DNA of 11,578 bases from Enterobacteriaceae bacterium UBA3516 (lineage in GTDB: Bacteria > Pseudomonadota > Gammaproteobacteria > Enterobacterales > Enterobacteriaceae), in assembly GCA_002377245.1 (NCBI GenBank), contig DFPL01000326.1, positions 1 to 11,578 of the forward strand, in the 5' to 3' direction. A program made the position numbers and the translations under genes. How positions within the stretch are numbered: the stretch's first letter is position 1; every line of letters starts with the position of its first letter. The notes beneath the pieces are model-generated. The model had not been told where the DNA came from. It did not search any database and worked only from the letters and a program-made list of their open reading frames with translations. Shown here in pieces: positions 1-6,672 of this stretch.

Positions 1-116
1 GCAATTACGTACTTTAGTCATGTTACGCCGATCATGTTAATTTTCGACATGCATCAGGCAGGTCAGGGACTTTTGTACTTCCTGTTTCGATTTAGTTGGC
101 AATTTAGGTAGCAAAC
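1..116 (+). promoter_or_regulatory. arcA 5' leader
   Basis: This AT-rich stretch precedes arcA, and no open reading frame of note lies in it. An AGG at 106-108, eight bases before the ATG, is the likely ribosome binding site. The octamer TCATGTTA occurs twice (18-25 and 32-39). In E. coli arcA is transcribed from several promoters spread over a long upstream region and is activated by FNR in anaerobiosis, so most promoters probably lie outside the window. I could not pick a convincing -35/-10 pair here. Confidence 0.5.
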
Positions 117-833
117 ATGCAGACCCCGCACATTCTTATCGTTGAAGACGAGTTGGTAACACGCAACACGTTAAAAAGTATTTTCGAAGCAGAAGGTTAC
201 GATGTATTCGAAGCGACCGATGGCGCGGAAATGCATCAGATCCTGTCTGAAAATGACATCAACCTGGTGATCATGGATATCAACCTGCCGGGGAAAAACG
301 GCCTGTTGCTGGCCCGTGAATTACGTGAGCAGGCCAATGTCGCGCTGATGTTCCTGACCGGCCGTGATAATGAAGTCGATAAAATCCTCGGTCTTGAAAT
401 CGGTGCAGATGACTATATCACCAAGCCGTTCAACCCGCGTGAACTGACTATCCGTGCCCGTAACCTGCTGTCTCGTACCATGAACCTCGGCACGATCAGT
501 GAAGAACGCCGTAGCGTTGAAAGCTACAAATTCAACGGTTGGGAGCTGGATATTAACAGCCGCTCTCTGGTCAGCCCGAATGGTGAACAGTATAAACTGC
601 CGCGCAGTGAATTCCGCGCCATGCTGCACTTCTGCGAAAACCCGGGCAAAATTCAGTCTCGCGCAGAACTGCTGAAAAAAATGACCGGCCGCGAGCTTAA
701 GCCGCATGACCGTACCGTCGACGTGACCATCCGCCGCATTCGTAAACATTTCGAATCTACGCCGGACACCCCTGAAATTATCGCGACAATTCACGGTGAA
801 GGTTACCGTTTCTGCGGTGATTTGCAGGAATAA
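117..833 (+). CDS. arcA: ArcA, aerobic respiration control response regulator
   Basis: ArcA is the cytoplasmic response regulator phosphorylated by the sensor kinase ArcB when quinones are reduced. It represses TCA-cycle and aerobic respiration genes and activates some fermentative ones. The protein is 238 residues, the usual length, and nearly identical to E. coli ArcA. The N-terminal receiver domain (about 1-120) shows the acidic pocket E10/D11, the phospho-acceptor D54 in VIMDINLPG, T81 and K103 in ITKPF. The C-terminal OmpR/PhoB winged-helix DNA-binding domain (about 135-235) contains RTVDVTIRRIRKHFE and ends IHGEGYRF. The ATG is preceded by AGG at eight bases. The gene stands alone, convergent to the cre operon, and ends at a strong intrinsic terminator. 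ArcB is not in the window, as expected, because arcB lies elsewhere in enterobacteria. Confidence 0.98.
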   Translation: MQTPHILIVEDELVTRNTLKSIFEAEGYDVFEATDGAEMHQILSENDINLVIMDINLPGKNGLLLARELREQANVALMFLTGRDNEVDKILGLEIGADDYITKPFNPRELTIRARNLLSRTMNLGTISEERRSVESYKFNGWELDINSRSLVSPNGEQYKLPRSEFRAMLHFCENPGKIQSRAELLKKMTGRELKPHDRTVDVTIRRIRKHFESTPDTPEIIATIHGEGYRFCGDLQE

Positions 834-851
834 CGGTCGTCGTTCCAGACG

Positions 852-879
852 AAAAGCGGCGCCAGGCGCCGCTTTTTTT
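852..879. terminator. Bidirectional intrinsic terminator between arcA and creD
   Basis: The GC-rich self-complementary arms AAAAGCGGCGCC and GGCGCCGCTTTT meet almost without a loop, so the real hairpin probably has a 3- to 5-base loop. A run of seven T follows on the + strand (873-879). On the - strand the hairpin is followed by four T, from the A run at 852-855. It therefore ends arcA transcription and probably the creABCD operon as well. The end of creD (900) is about 20 bases away. Confidence 0.9.
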
Positions 880-899
880 ATTGCCTCATTGTTCGAACA

Positions 900-2279
900 T
901 TACTTCCACAACCGCAAGGCGTCATCTACTGGCTCCGCTTTCTCTGTCTGCACTTTTCGTGTGGCGGAGATGGAATACCAGTTAAACCGCCGCGTGAGCA
1001 TCATTACCGTACTCAGTGCCGCAAACAGAACCCCTGTTCCCAGGAGTAACGCGCTGTCTTCCGAATGCAGCAGACTCCACATCACGCCATACAGCACCAG
1101 CAGCGCGCCCGTAAACGGCAGGCTGGCACGCCAGGTTTTCATCACGCCCTGCAAATAAAGCCCGTTAATCACGCCGCTCAGTAGGCTGGCCGTGACCCAC
1201 GCGGGGGTGAAACCAATTCGTTCAGAAAGCGCCAGTAGAACCAGGTAAAACATCACCAAAGAGAGTCCCACCAGCAAATACTCCATCGGGTGCATCTGCC
1301 GTGCGGTCAGGCTTTCAAACACAAAGAAGGCGGCAAAAATAAGCGCAATCAGCAAAATGGCATACTTAATAGCACGGTCAGTAAGTTGATACTGATCCGC
1401 CGGAGTGGTGATGTTGACGCTGAACGCAGGCAACCGCCATTCGTTTTGCTCGGTCAGGAGCAGCATGTCACGGATTTTACTGTCCAGATTGTTAGCAAAC
1501 CAGGTACTCTGCCACTGCGCCTGAAAACCGCTGGGGCTAATTTCACGCTTTGCGGGTAGGAAATCCCCTTTGAACCCCGGATGGGGCCAATCGCTGATCA
1601 GCGTCATTTCACTGTTACGCCCGACGGGCACTACTGAGAACGTCCCCGTGCCGTTAAGGCTAAAGGACATATCGAGTTTAAGCGCCTTGCGGGTCATATC
1701 TGCCGATCCCAGCGGCACATGCATCCCCTGCATATCGCTTTGCAGACCAGAACCAGGCTCAACGGTAAGCGCTTCACCGTTGATTTTCAGGGCCTGAACC
1801 TGCCCAATGCCACGGGCGTCGCTTAGCGCTAACACCACAAAGGGCTCGCCAATCTGTCGGTTTTCATTGGCTTCCAGGCCAATGCGTTTCGGATCGAATT
1901 CCGCCTGAATGGAGATATCGCCATGCCAGACCTGGCCGTTATAAATACCGATTTGCCGTGATTCAACCTGCTGCTCACCTTTAACCATCAGCGATTCTGG
2001 CAGCCAGAAACGGATATAGCTTTTGCTTCGCCGAACCTCTTTTGGCGCCTCATCGTTGGTAGATTCCAGAACCGTTGTCACTTCTGTCACCGGCACGGCA
2101 ATCAGTGGCCCGATCAGTTTTTGCGACCCCGCACTGCTTTGCCGCAACGCGTCAGAAACCTCATCCCGATAGTCACTACGCTCTTTAATCAGACTGCTGA
2201 CGAACATCAGCGGTACCAACAGTAAAACGATGCACCCAACCAGGGTAAATACTTTCCAGAATAACGGTGATTTCAACAT
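900..2279 (-). CDS. creD: CreD, inner-membrane protein of the Cre regulon
   Basis: CreD is an inner-membrane protein (formerly Cet) of unknown biochemical activity. It is the classic strongly induced target of CreBC, and in E. coli its overproduction is linked to colicin E2 tolerance and envelope effects. Starting at the ATG at 2279 it is 459 residues, close to the E. coli length. One hydrophobic helix lies at about residues 8-30, followed by a large soluble domain (about 35-300) containing the conserved stretch NWPHP-like SDWPHPGFKGDFLPAKRE. About five hydrophobic segments follow between roughly 305 and 428. The ATG has a strong Shine-Dalgarno (AAGGAGGGG) ending about four bases upstream. 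An in-frame start seven codons earlier would include that site and is rejected. creD is the last gene of creABCD, separated from creC by 56 bp that hold its own control region. Confidence 0.95.
   Translation of the reverse strand: MLKSPLFWKVFTLVGCIVLLLVPLMFVSSLIKERSDYRDEVSDALRQSSAGSQKLIGPLIAVPVTEVTTVLESTNDEAPKEVRRSKSYIRFWLPESLMVKGEQQVESRQIGIYNGQVWHGDISIQAEFDPKRIGLEANENRQIGEPFVVLALSDARGIGQVQALKINGEALTVEPGSGLQSDMQGMHVPLGSADMTRKALKLDMSFSLNGTGTFSVVPVGRNSEMTLISDWPHPGFKGDFLPAKREISPSGFQAQWQSTWFANNLDSKIRDMLLLTEQNEWRLPAFSVNITTPADQYQLTDRAIKYAILLIALIFAAFFVFESLTARQMHPMEYLLVGLSLVMFYLVLLALSERIGFTPAWVTASLLSGVINGLYLQGVMKTWRASLPFTGALLVLYGVMWSLLHSEDSALLLGTGVLFAALSTVMMLTRRFNWYSISATRKVQTEKAEPVDDALRLWK
1268..1275 (-). 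other. Chi octamer
   Basis: GCTGGTGG on the - strand, inside creD. This is the RecBCD recombination hotspot sequence of enterobacteria. Confidence 0.6.
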
Positions 2280-2320
2280 AGCCCCTCCTTTGTATTGCAC
2301 GCAGAATAAAGGGGCTATGT
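2276..2320 (-). repeat. Inverted repeat over the creD ribosome binding site and start codon
   Basis: An 11-bp perfect inverted repeat (2276-2286 paired with 2310-2320; arms ACATAGCCCCT and AGGGGCTATGT) is separated by 23 bases. In mRNA of the creD sense, the downstream arm contains the GGGG end of the Shine-Dalgarno and the whole creD ATG. A folded transcript would therefore hide the initiation site. The upstream arm lies between the cre-tag and the best -10 candidate. What I see is the repeat itself; a role in translation control is inference. Confidence 0.6.
2303..2308 (-). promoter_or_regulatory. Candidate -10 of the creD promoter
   Basis: TATTCT on the - strand matches four of six consensus bases. 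No good -35 stands 16-18 bases upstream, as is usual for activator-dependent promoters. Transcription would start near 2296, which places the centre of the perfect cre-tag at about -51. TACAAA at 2294-2289 is a weaker alternative. Confidence 0.3.
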
Positions 2321-2335
2321 GGGGAGACGTTGAAG

Positions 2336-3760
2336 CTATGTGAAGTGACGGTGAAGTGTCAGACGCGCCTCGACGCCTCCTTCGGGACGATTAGCAATGT
2401 GAATGCTTCCCTGATGTAAACGCGCGACTTCCTGCACAAACGCCAGGCCCAGGCCACTGCTCTTGTGACCATCTTCACGAGGGAGAGAATAAAAACGTTC
2501 GAATATGCGATCCAGTGCGTAATCCGGGATGCCCTGCCCGCTGTCGCAAACGCCGATGGTGGTGACGTCACCGTCTTCGCTGGCGTGTAAACAAATCACC
2601 CCGTTCTCCGGGGTGAAGTCGATGGCGTTATCCAGCAAGTTTCCGAGCGCCTGGGTTAACAATTCGGCATCAGCCGTGGCAATCACCTCTGCCGCATGGT
2701 GTTCGAGGGTAAGATGTTTACCTGCCAGCACGACGCTACGTTCATCCGCGAGCTGAGAGAAAATCTCACTGAGCCTGACCTGGGACAGGGCAATCTCCTG
2801 GCGGTTTTCCAGTTTCGCCTGTGAGAGAAGCTTTTCCACCAGCGCCTGCATACGGGCATTTTGCGCAAGAATATTGCCCGTGAAATGGGCAGCGACAGCG
2901 GGGGGTGGATTTTCCCGAAGGATTTCAGCCGCACCGCGAATCGCAGCCAGAGGGCTTTTCAACTCATGCGTCAGCGCATGAACATAGCGCTCAATGTAAT
3001 TTTTCCCCTCGAGTTTCTGGCGCATGCTCTCCAGAGCCTGAGCGAGTTTGCGTAGTTCGCTACTACCGAGCGAGGGCAGCGGCAGCGGGGTCTTCTCCGT
3101 CACCGCATCAGCATAACGCGTCAGTTTGCCAATAGAGCGGTTGATCCAAAGCGCCATGCCAAAGCCAATCAGCAGGGCGATCCCGAGCAAAGCGGTACTG
3201 GCCCAAAGGATCCGGCGCTCGCTGCGTTTAATCACCGGCGCGATAGCACTGTTGGGCTTGCCCACGCTTATCACACCGATGATTTTTCCCTGTTCGGTTA
3301 TCGGAGCCGCCACGTACATTACGGTGCTTTCGGGATCGTTCGGATCGGACAGAGTACTACGTGCACCGTATTTCCCCCGCAGCGTCAACCAGACATCATT
3401 CCAGCGAGAATAGTCTTCCCCCAGCGCTTTTCCCGCCGAGTCAAAGACCACCTTGCCAACGGCATCGGTCATGTAGACATGATATTCATTGCGAACTTTA
3501 CGGATACCACTGATGTTGGCCCTGAAAGCCCGCTGTGACAGTGAGGAGAATGCCTGCGCCAGTTGCCCGTTTTGCGCCTCGCCGGAAAGCAAGTCGCCAC
3601 GGCCGATCTCAGCCAGCAGCGTGGCGGTATCAATCAGCGTCCCTTCGGTTGCTCGCCTGACGCCAGGTTTGATCTCCTGCACGAAGATCGACAACACAAA
3701 CCATGCTGCCACCGCCACAATCAGGAAATAGCCCAGCAACAGCCGCATGCCAATGCGCAT
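2336..3760 (-). CDS. creC: CreC, sensor histidine kinase
   Basis: CreC is the inner-membrane sensor kinase of the CreBC two-component system (once called PhoM) and phosphorylates CreB during growth shifts between carbon sources. It is 474 residues, the same as E. coli. Transmembrane helices lie at about 6-28 and 184-206, and between them is a periplasmic sensor region of about 150 residues. A HAMP-like linker runs from about 207 to 255. The dimerization/phosphoacceptor motif is ALTHELKSPLA with H265. The ATPase domain shows the N box (N374, N378), G1 (DSGQG, 406-410), the F box (IFERFYSL) and G2 (SSGLGLA). The ATG overlaps the creB stop in TAATG, so the two are translationally coupled. The final codons carry the cre-tag that controls creD. 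Confidence 0.97.
   Translation of the reverse strand: MRIGMRLLLGYFLIVAVAAWFVLSIFVQEIKPGVRRATEGTLIDTATLLAEIGRGDLLSGEAQNGQLAQAFSSLSQRAFRANISGIRKVRNEYHVYMTDAVGKVVFDSAGKALGEDYSRWNDVWLTLRGKYGARSTLSDPNDPESTVMYVAAPITEQGKIIGVISVGKPNSAIAPVIKRSERRILWASTALLGIALLIGFGMALWINRSIGKLTRYADAVTEKTPLPLPSLGSSELRKLAQALESMRQKLEGKNYIERYVHALTHELKSPLAAIRGAAEILRENPPPAVAAHFTGNILAQNARMQALVEKLLSQAKLENRQEIALSQVRLSEIFSQLADERSVVLAGKHLTLEHHAAEVIATADAELLTQALGNLLDNAIDFTPENGVICLHASEDGDVTTIGVCDSGQGIPDYALDRIFERFYSLPREDGHKSSGLGLAFVQEVARLHQGSIHIANRPEGGVEARLTLHRHFT
2340..2355 (-). promoter_or_regulatory. cre-tag, CreB operator of creD
   Basis: The - strand reads TTCAC-CGTCAC-TTCAC, a perfect match to the published CreB-binding direct repeat TTCACnnnnnnTTCAC. 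It lies inside the last six sense codons of creC, encoding LHRHFT, so the same bases serve as operator and coding sequence. Phosphorylated CreB bound here should activate creD independently of the upstream operon promoter. A degenerate second copy, TTCAA-CGTCTC-CCCAC, follows at 2334-2319. Confidence 0.88.
2836..2843 (-). other. Chi octamer
   Basis: GCTGGTGG on the - strand, inside creC. Confidence 0.6.
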
Positions 3761-4449
3761 TAGCGGATCCCCAGGCTGTAGCCCATACCACGATGAGTAT
3801 TAATGGGTGAAGCCTCCATGTTGATCGCCCGTAATTTGGCGCGCAGGGTTTTAATGTGCGTGTCGACGGTACGGTCAAAACTCTCTTCTGCATCCACCCA
3901 GACAATATCCATCAGTTGCTGCCGTGAGAAAACCCGGCCCGGCGCATGCAGCAGGGTTTTGAGCAATAAAAATTCATAGCGCGTCAGGGGCAGGGTTTCA
4001 CCGCACCAGCGTATCAGCGCCGCGGGTTCGTCCAGCTCAAACTGACCAACACGGACGGTGGTAGACGGGCTCGCCGCTTTCTGAAAACGCCGTAAAACGG
4101 TCCTTACCCTGGCACACACCTCCCGGGGTGAGAAGGGTTTAGCGATGTAATCATCTGCCCCCATCTCCAGCCCCAGCAGCTTATCGATCTCATCGCTGCG
4201 GGCCGTGAGAAACAGCACGGGCAGCCCAGGTGCAACGGCCAGTAAACGGCGGCAAAGCTCAAAACCGCTGATGTCCGGCAGACCCACATCCAGAATAGCC
4301 AGATCGGGCAACTGCCGGGTTGCCGCATCCAGAACGGGCAGCCCACGCTCGAAGGCGCGAACATTGAAACCATCCTGTTGCAGCATGTAGATCAGCGTAT
4401 CGGCGATACTTATCTCATCTTCCACCAGCCAGATTTGCGGTTGTGGCAT
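3760..4449 (-). CDS. creB: CreB, OmpR-family response regulator
   Basis: CreB is the DNA-binding partner of CreC and binds cre-tags to activate creD and other regulon members. With the ATG at 4449 it has 229 residues, the E. coli length. The receiver domain shows the acidic pocket E10/D11, the phospho-acceptor D54 in AILDVGLPD, T82 and K104 in YIAKPFSPRE. The winged-helix domain (about 130-225) contains LTRYEFLLLKTL, DRTVDTHIKTLRAKL and the terminal THRGMGYSL. A GTG two codons upstream (4455) is a possible start, but the Shine-Dalgarno AAGGAG overlaps it and lies five bases from the ATG, so the ATG is chosen. creA ends 11 bases upstream and creC overlaps by one base, as expected for one operon. 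Confidence 0.97.
   Translation of the reverse strand: MPQPQIWLVEDEISIADTLIYMLQQDGFNVRAFERGLPVLDAATRQLPDLAILDVGLPDISGFELCRRLLAVAPGLPVLFLTARSDEIDKLLGLEMGADDYIAKPFSPREVCARVRTVLRRFQKAASPSTTVRVGQFELDEPAALIRWCGETLPLTRYEFLLLKTLLHAPGRVFSRQQLMDIVWVDAEESFDRTVDTHIKTLRAKLRAINMEASPINTHRGMGYSLGIR
4432..4439 (-). other. Chi octamer
   Basis: GCTGGTGG on the - strand, at the 5' end of creB. It is part of the codons for the LVED acidic pocket, so protein constraint alone could keep it. Confidence 0.55.
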
Positions 4450-4460
4450 GCCCACTCCTT

Positions 4461-4931
4461 TTATTTGCCCCAGGGCATAATCGGCACGGCACTCAACGCA
4501 TTCTTCGGTGACCCTTCCACCACTTTGTCGGAATACGTCAGGTAGATAAGTGCATTGCGCTTAGCATCGTAAAAACGGACAACCTGCAGTTTCTTAAAGA
4601 CCAGCGATGTGCGTTTCTGGAAAACAACGTCCCCCTGCGCTTTGCCATTTTTAATCTTATCGCTGACTTCAATTGGCCCTACCTGCTGGCAGGAGATGGC
4701 GGCATCAGACGTATCTTCCGCCAGACCCAGACCGCCTTTAATGCCGCCGGTTTTCGCCCGGCTGATGTAGCAGGTCACGTTTTGCACATCCGGGTCGTCA
4801 AACGCTTCGACAACAATTTTATGGTCCGGACCAAACATTTTAAAAACGGTGTCCACGGAACCAATCTGTTCTGCCTTTGCAGCGCTACATAACAGCAGTA
4901 CTGATGAAAGGATGAGGCTTGTATATTTCAT
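4461..4931 (-). CDS. creA: CreA, predicted periplasmic protein
   Basis: CreA is the first gene of the cre operon. It belongs to a small conserved family of secreted proteins (CreA/COG3045) whose function is not established. From the ATG at 4931 it has 156 residues, against 157 in E. coli. A signal peptide occupies about residues 1-20, with a K near the N-terminus, the hydrophobic LILSSVLLLC and a probable cut after AKA before EQIGSVDTVF. Conserved family stretches follow: FDDPDVQNVTCY, RAKTGGIKGGLGLAED and VVRFYDAKRNAL. Two cysteines in the mature part (in VTCY and AISCQQ) could form a disulfide. A TTG at 4964 would add 11 residues before the signal peptide and is less likely. Ribosome binding site pairing is weak (GGTAAC). 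Confidence 0.93.
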   Translation of the reverse strand: MKYTSLILSSVLLLCSAAKAEQIGSVDTVFKMFGPDHKIVVEAFDDPDVQNVTCYISRAKTGGIKGGLGLAEDTSDAAISCQQVGPIEVSDKIKNGKAQGDVVFQKRTSLVFKKLQVVRFYDAKRNALIYLTYSDKVVEGSPKNALSAVPIMPWGK

Positions 4932-4989
4932 ATTGTTACCATTTTTGAATATAACGTTGAGCAACTATTCTTAGCTGTAGGCGAAAACG

Positions 4990-4995
4990 TTTATA
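4990..4995 (-). promoter_or_regulatory. Candidate -10 of the creABC promoter
   Basis: TATAAA on the - strand matches five of six consensus bases and lies about 60 bases before the creA start, within the 209-bp creA/rob divergent region. No good -35 is visible at the right spacing, and no cre-tag is present here. That agrees with the idea that creABC itself is not driven by CreB. The choice is tentative, because the whole region is AT-rich. Confidence 0.3.
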
Positions 4996-5055
4996 GATCA
5001 CTAATTTACAAAAATCATCATGAAAATCAGTCACAATGCGCATTTATGAACAAAA

Positions 5056-5074
5056 AAAACACTGAATGCTAAAA
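5056..5074 (+). promoter_or_regulatory. Marbox-like site in the rob promoter
   Basis: The bases match 11 of 14 informative positions of the marbox consensus AYnGCACnnWnnRYYAAAY: CAC at 5060-5062, W at 5065, and GCTAAA at 5068-5073. The site ends 13 bases before the rob -10. A MarA/SoxS/Rob-type regulator bound there would overlap the -35 area and repress. This agrees with the known MarA- and SoxS-mediated repression of rob in E. coli. Confidence 0.5.
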
Positions 5075-5087
5075 CAACAAACGGTGA

Positions 5088-5093
5088 TATTAT
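5088..5093 (+). promoter_or_regulatory. Candidate -10 of the rob promoter
   Basis: TATTAT on the + strand matches five of six -10 bases and would start transcription near 5100, giving a leader of about 40 bases. The -35 region (5065-5070, AATGCT) is poor and lies within the marbox-like site. Confidence 0.45.
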
Positions 5094-5140
5094 CCCATCC
5101 TTGTATCAGGCGTTCGCCGTTTTATGGAAGAGGATATTGT

Positions 5141-6010
5141 ATGGATCAGGCCGGGATTATTCGCGATCTGCTTGCGTGGCTGGAAGGCCATCTCGATCAG
5201 CCGTTATCGCTGGACAATGTGGCGGCGAAAGCAGGCTATTCCAAGTGGCACCTGCAAAGGATGTTTAAAGACGTGACGGGCCATGCGATTGGTGCCTACA
5301 TTCGCGCCCGCCGCCTGTCAAAATCCGCCGTTGCGCTGCGTTTGACCTCACGTCCGATTCTGGATATTGCCCTGCAATACCGTTTTGATTCGCAGCAAAC
5401 CTTTACCCGCGCTTTCAAAAAGCAATTTTCGCAAACGCCTGCATTGTACCGTCGCTCGCCTGACTGGAGCGCATTTGGCATTCGCCCGCCCATGCGCTTA
5501 GGTGAATTCACGATGCCGAAGCACGAGTTCGTTACCCTGCCTGAAACGCAGCTGGTGGGGATTACCCAAAGCTATACATGTTCTCTGGAAGAGATTTCTG
5601 ATTTCCGCCATCAGATGCGCATTCAGTTCTGGCGGGAGTTTCTGGGTAACGCGCCTTCTGTTCCGGCTGAAATGTATGGCTTGCATGAGCCGCGCCCAAG
5701 CCTTGAGAAAGATGATGAGCAGGAAGTCTTTTACACCACCGCGCTGACGCCTGAGATGGCGAACGGGCACATGCATAATGCCCATCCGGTGGTGCTGGAA
5801 GGCGGCGATTACGTGATGTTCTCCTACGACGGACTGGGCAGCGGCGTGCAGGAATTTATCCTGACCGTCTACGGCACCTGCATGCCAATGCTCAATCTGA
5901 CACGCCGCAAAGGCCAGGATATTGAACGTTTTTACCCGCAGGATGATGCGCGGACGCAAGAGCCCCCGCACCAGATTCGCTGCGAATATCTCGTCCCTAT
6001 CCGCCGTTAA
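5141..6010 (+). CDS. rob: Rob, AraC/XylS-family transcriptional activator
   Basis: Rob is a DNA-binding regulator of the MarA/SoxS/Rob regulon (efflux, antibiotic, solvent and superoxide resistance), activated by inducers such as bile salts, dipyridyl and fatty acids. The protein is 289 residues, as in E. coli. The N-terminal AraC domain (about 1-105) has two helix-turn-helix motifs, including DNVAAKAGYSKWHLQRMFK and DIALQYRFDSQQTFTRAFK, and is almost identical to E. coli. The C-terminal GyrI-like ligand domain (about 120-289) is more diverged, especially from residue 165 to 220, but keeps FILTVYGTCMPMLNLTRRKGQDIERF. The ATG at 5141 has AGAGGA upstream. An in-frame ATG at 5066 lies before the predicted transcription start. 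The stop codon overlaps the gpmB stop on the other strand. Confidence 0.97.
   Translation: MDQAGIIRDLLAWLEGHLDQPLSLDNVAAKAGYSKWHLQRMFKDVTGHAIGAYIRARRLSKSAVALRLTSRPILDIALQYRFDSQQTFTRAFKKQFSQTPALYRRSPDWSAFGIRPPMRLGEFTMPKHEFVTLPETQLVGITQSYTCSLEEISDFRHQMRIQFWREFLGNAPSVPAEMYGLHEPRPSLEKDDEQEVFYTTALTPEMANGHMHNAHPVVLEGGDYVMFSYDGLGSGVQEFILTVYGTCMPMLNLTRRKGQDIERFYPQDDARTQEPPHQIRCEYLVPIRR
5551..5558 (+). other. Chi octamer
   Basis: GCTGGTGG on the + strand inside rob, the only Chi of this orientation in the window. Confidence 0.6.
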
Positions 6011-6654
6011 CGCTGCAGTTCATCCAACGCAGGGGCGTCCAGATGCGATACGTCCCCTGCGGTCTCTACAACCCAGCCGGATGCCAGCCACGCGCTGTCC
6101 TGATAATCGATACGCGAGATGGAACAGTTACGCAGGCGCAGACGACGCTCAGCATACGCAGGCAGGCCGAGGATGGTACTGACCAGGCAGCCCAGCGCCA
6201 TACCATGACTGACGATCATCGGGCGACTCCCTTGCGGTAACGTCAGGCAATCCGCCAGCGCCGCATGCATACGGTCAGCCAGCTCCTGCATTGACTCGCC
6301 CTCAGGAATACGCCCGCCCGCCGTCCCATTAACCAGGGTACGACGCCAGCCTTCTTCTTCGTCGGTAAGGGATTCGATACGGCGCTTTTCCAGCACGCCC
6401 ATATCCAGCTCGCGTAGACGTGAATCAAGGGTAATGTCACATCCACATAATTCTGCGATGATTTCAGCCGTGCGGCGCGTCCGTCCGAGATCGCTGGCAA
6501 TAATATGGGTGATGCCCAGCGCTTTTGCGCGCTCAGCAACCTGCCATGCCTGCTGTTCCCCTTTCTCTGTTAACGGACTGTCTGAATGGCCTTGAATACG
6601 ACGCTCGGCGTTCCACTGCGTTTCACCGTGGCGGACAAGGTATACCTGTAACAT
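6007..6654 (-). CDS. gpmB: GpmB (YtjC), phosphoglycerate-mutase-like phosphatase
   Basis: This is a member of the histidine phosphatase (phosphoglycerate mutase) superfamily, 215 residues as in E. coli. It is commonly annotated as a probable 2,3-bisphosphoglycerate-type phosphoglycerate mutase, but its true substrate is not certain and it may act as a phosphatase. Catalytic residues are visible: the phospho-accepting H9 in LVRHGETQWN, R58 in SDLGRTRRTAEI, E82 in RLRELDMG and the second H150 in VSHGMALG. The start ATG lacks a good Shine-Dalgarno (only GGA nine bases upstream), and a perfect -10 stands just 12 bases before it. It is convergent with rob (4-bp overlap) and divergent from yjjX. 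Confidence 0.95.
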   Translation of the reverse strand: MLQVYLVRHGETQWNAERRIQGHSDSPLTEKGEQQAWQVAERAKALGITHIIASDLGRTRRTAEIIAELCGCDITLDSRLRELDMGVLEKRRIESLTDEEEGWRRTLVNGTAGGRIPEGESMQELADRMHAALADCLTLPQGSRPMIVSHGMALGCLVSTILGLPAYAERRLRLRNCSISRIDYQDSAWLASGWVVETAGDVSHLDAPALDELQR

Positions 6655-6666
6655 GCTTTTTTATCC

Positions 6667-6672
6667 ATTATA
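6667..6672 (-). promoter_or_regulatory. gpmB -10 element
   Basis: A perfect TATAAT on the - strand. The hexamer 17 bases upstream (TCAAAT, 6695-6690) is a poor -35, and there is no TGn extension. Transcription would begin near 6660, only about six bases before the gpmB ATG. Confidence 0.5.

Noticed and set aside
18..39. TCATGTTA direct repeat in the arcA leader as a possible ArcA box
   Set aside because: The copies are 14 bp apart, whereas ArcA boxes use repeats spaced about 11 bp, and the flanking bases do not match.
321..794. Antisense 157-codon open frame within arcA
   Set aside because: arcA is certain on the other strand; the antisense product resembles nothing and lacks initiation signals.
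796..1158. Open frame running from the end of arcA through the terminator into antisense creD
   Set aside because: It crosses a strong terminator and reads antisense to a confident gene.
4932..4964. 11-codon upstream extension of creA from a TTG
   Set aside because: It would bury the signal peptide behind polar residues; the ATG at 4931 gives a normal signal sequence and family length.
5066..5140. In-frame 25-codon N-terminal extension of rob
   Set aside because: It runs through the predicted -10 and start point, has no Shine-Dalgarno, and E. coli Rob begins at MDQAGIIRDLL, which has a good site (AGAGGA).
1268..5558. Four Chi sites as a special cluster
   Set aside because: Four in 11.6 kb is close to the usual density for enterobacterial chromosomes, so they are listed only as sites.
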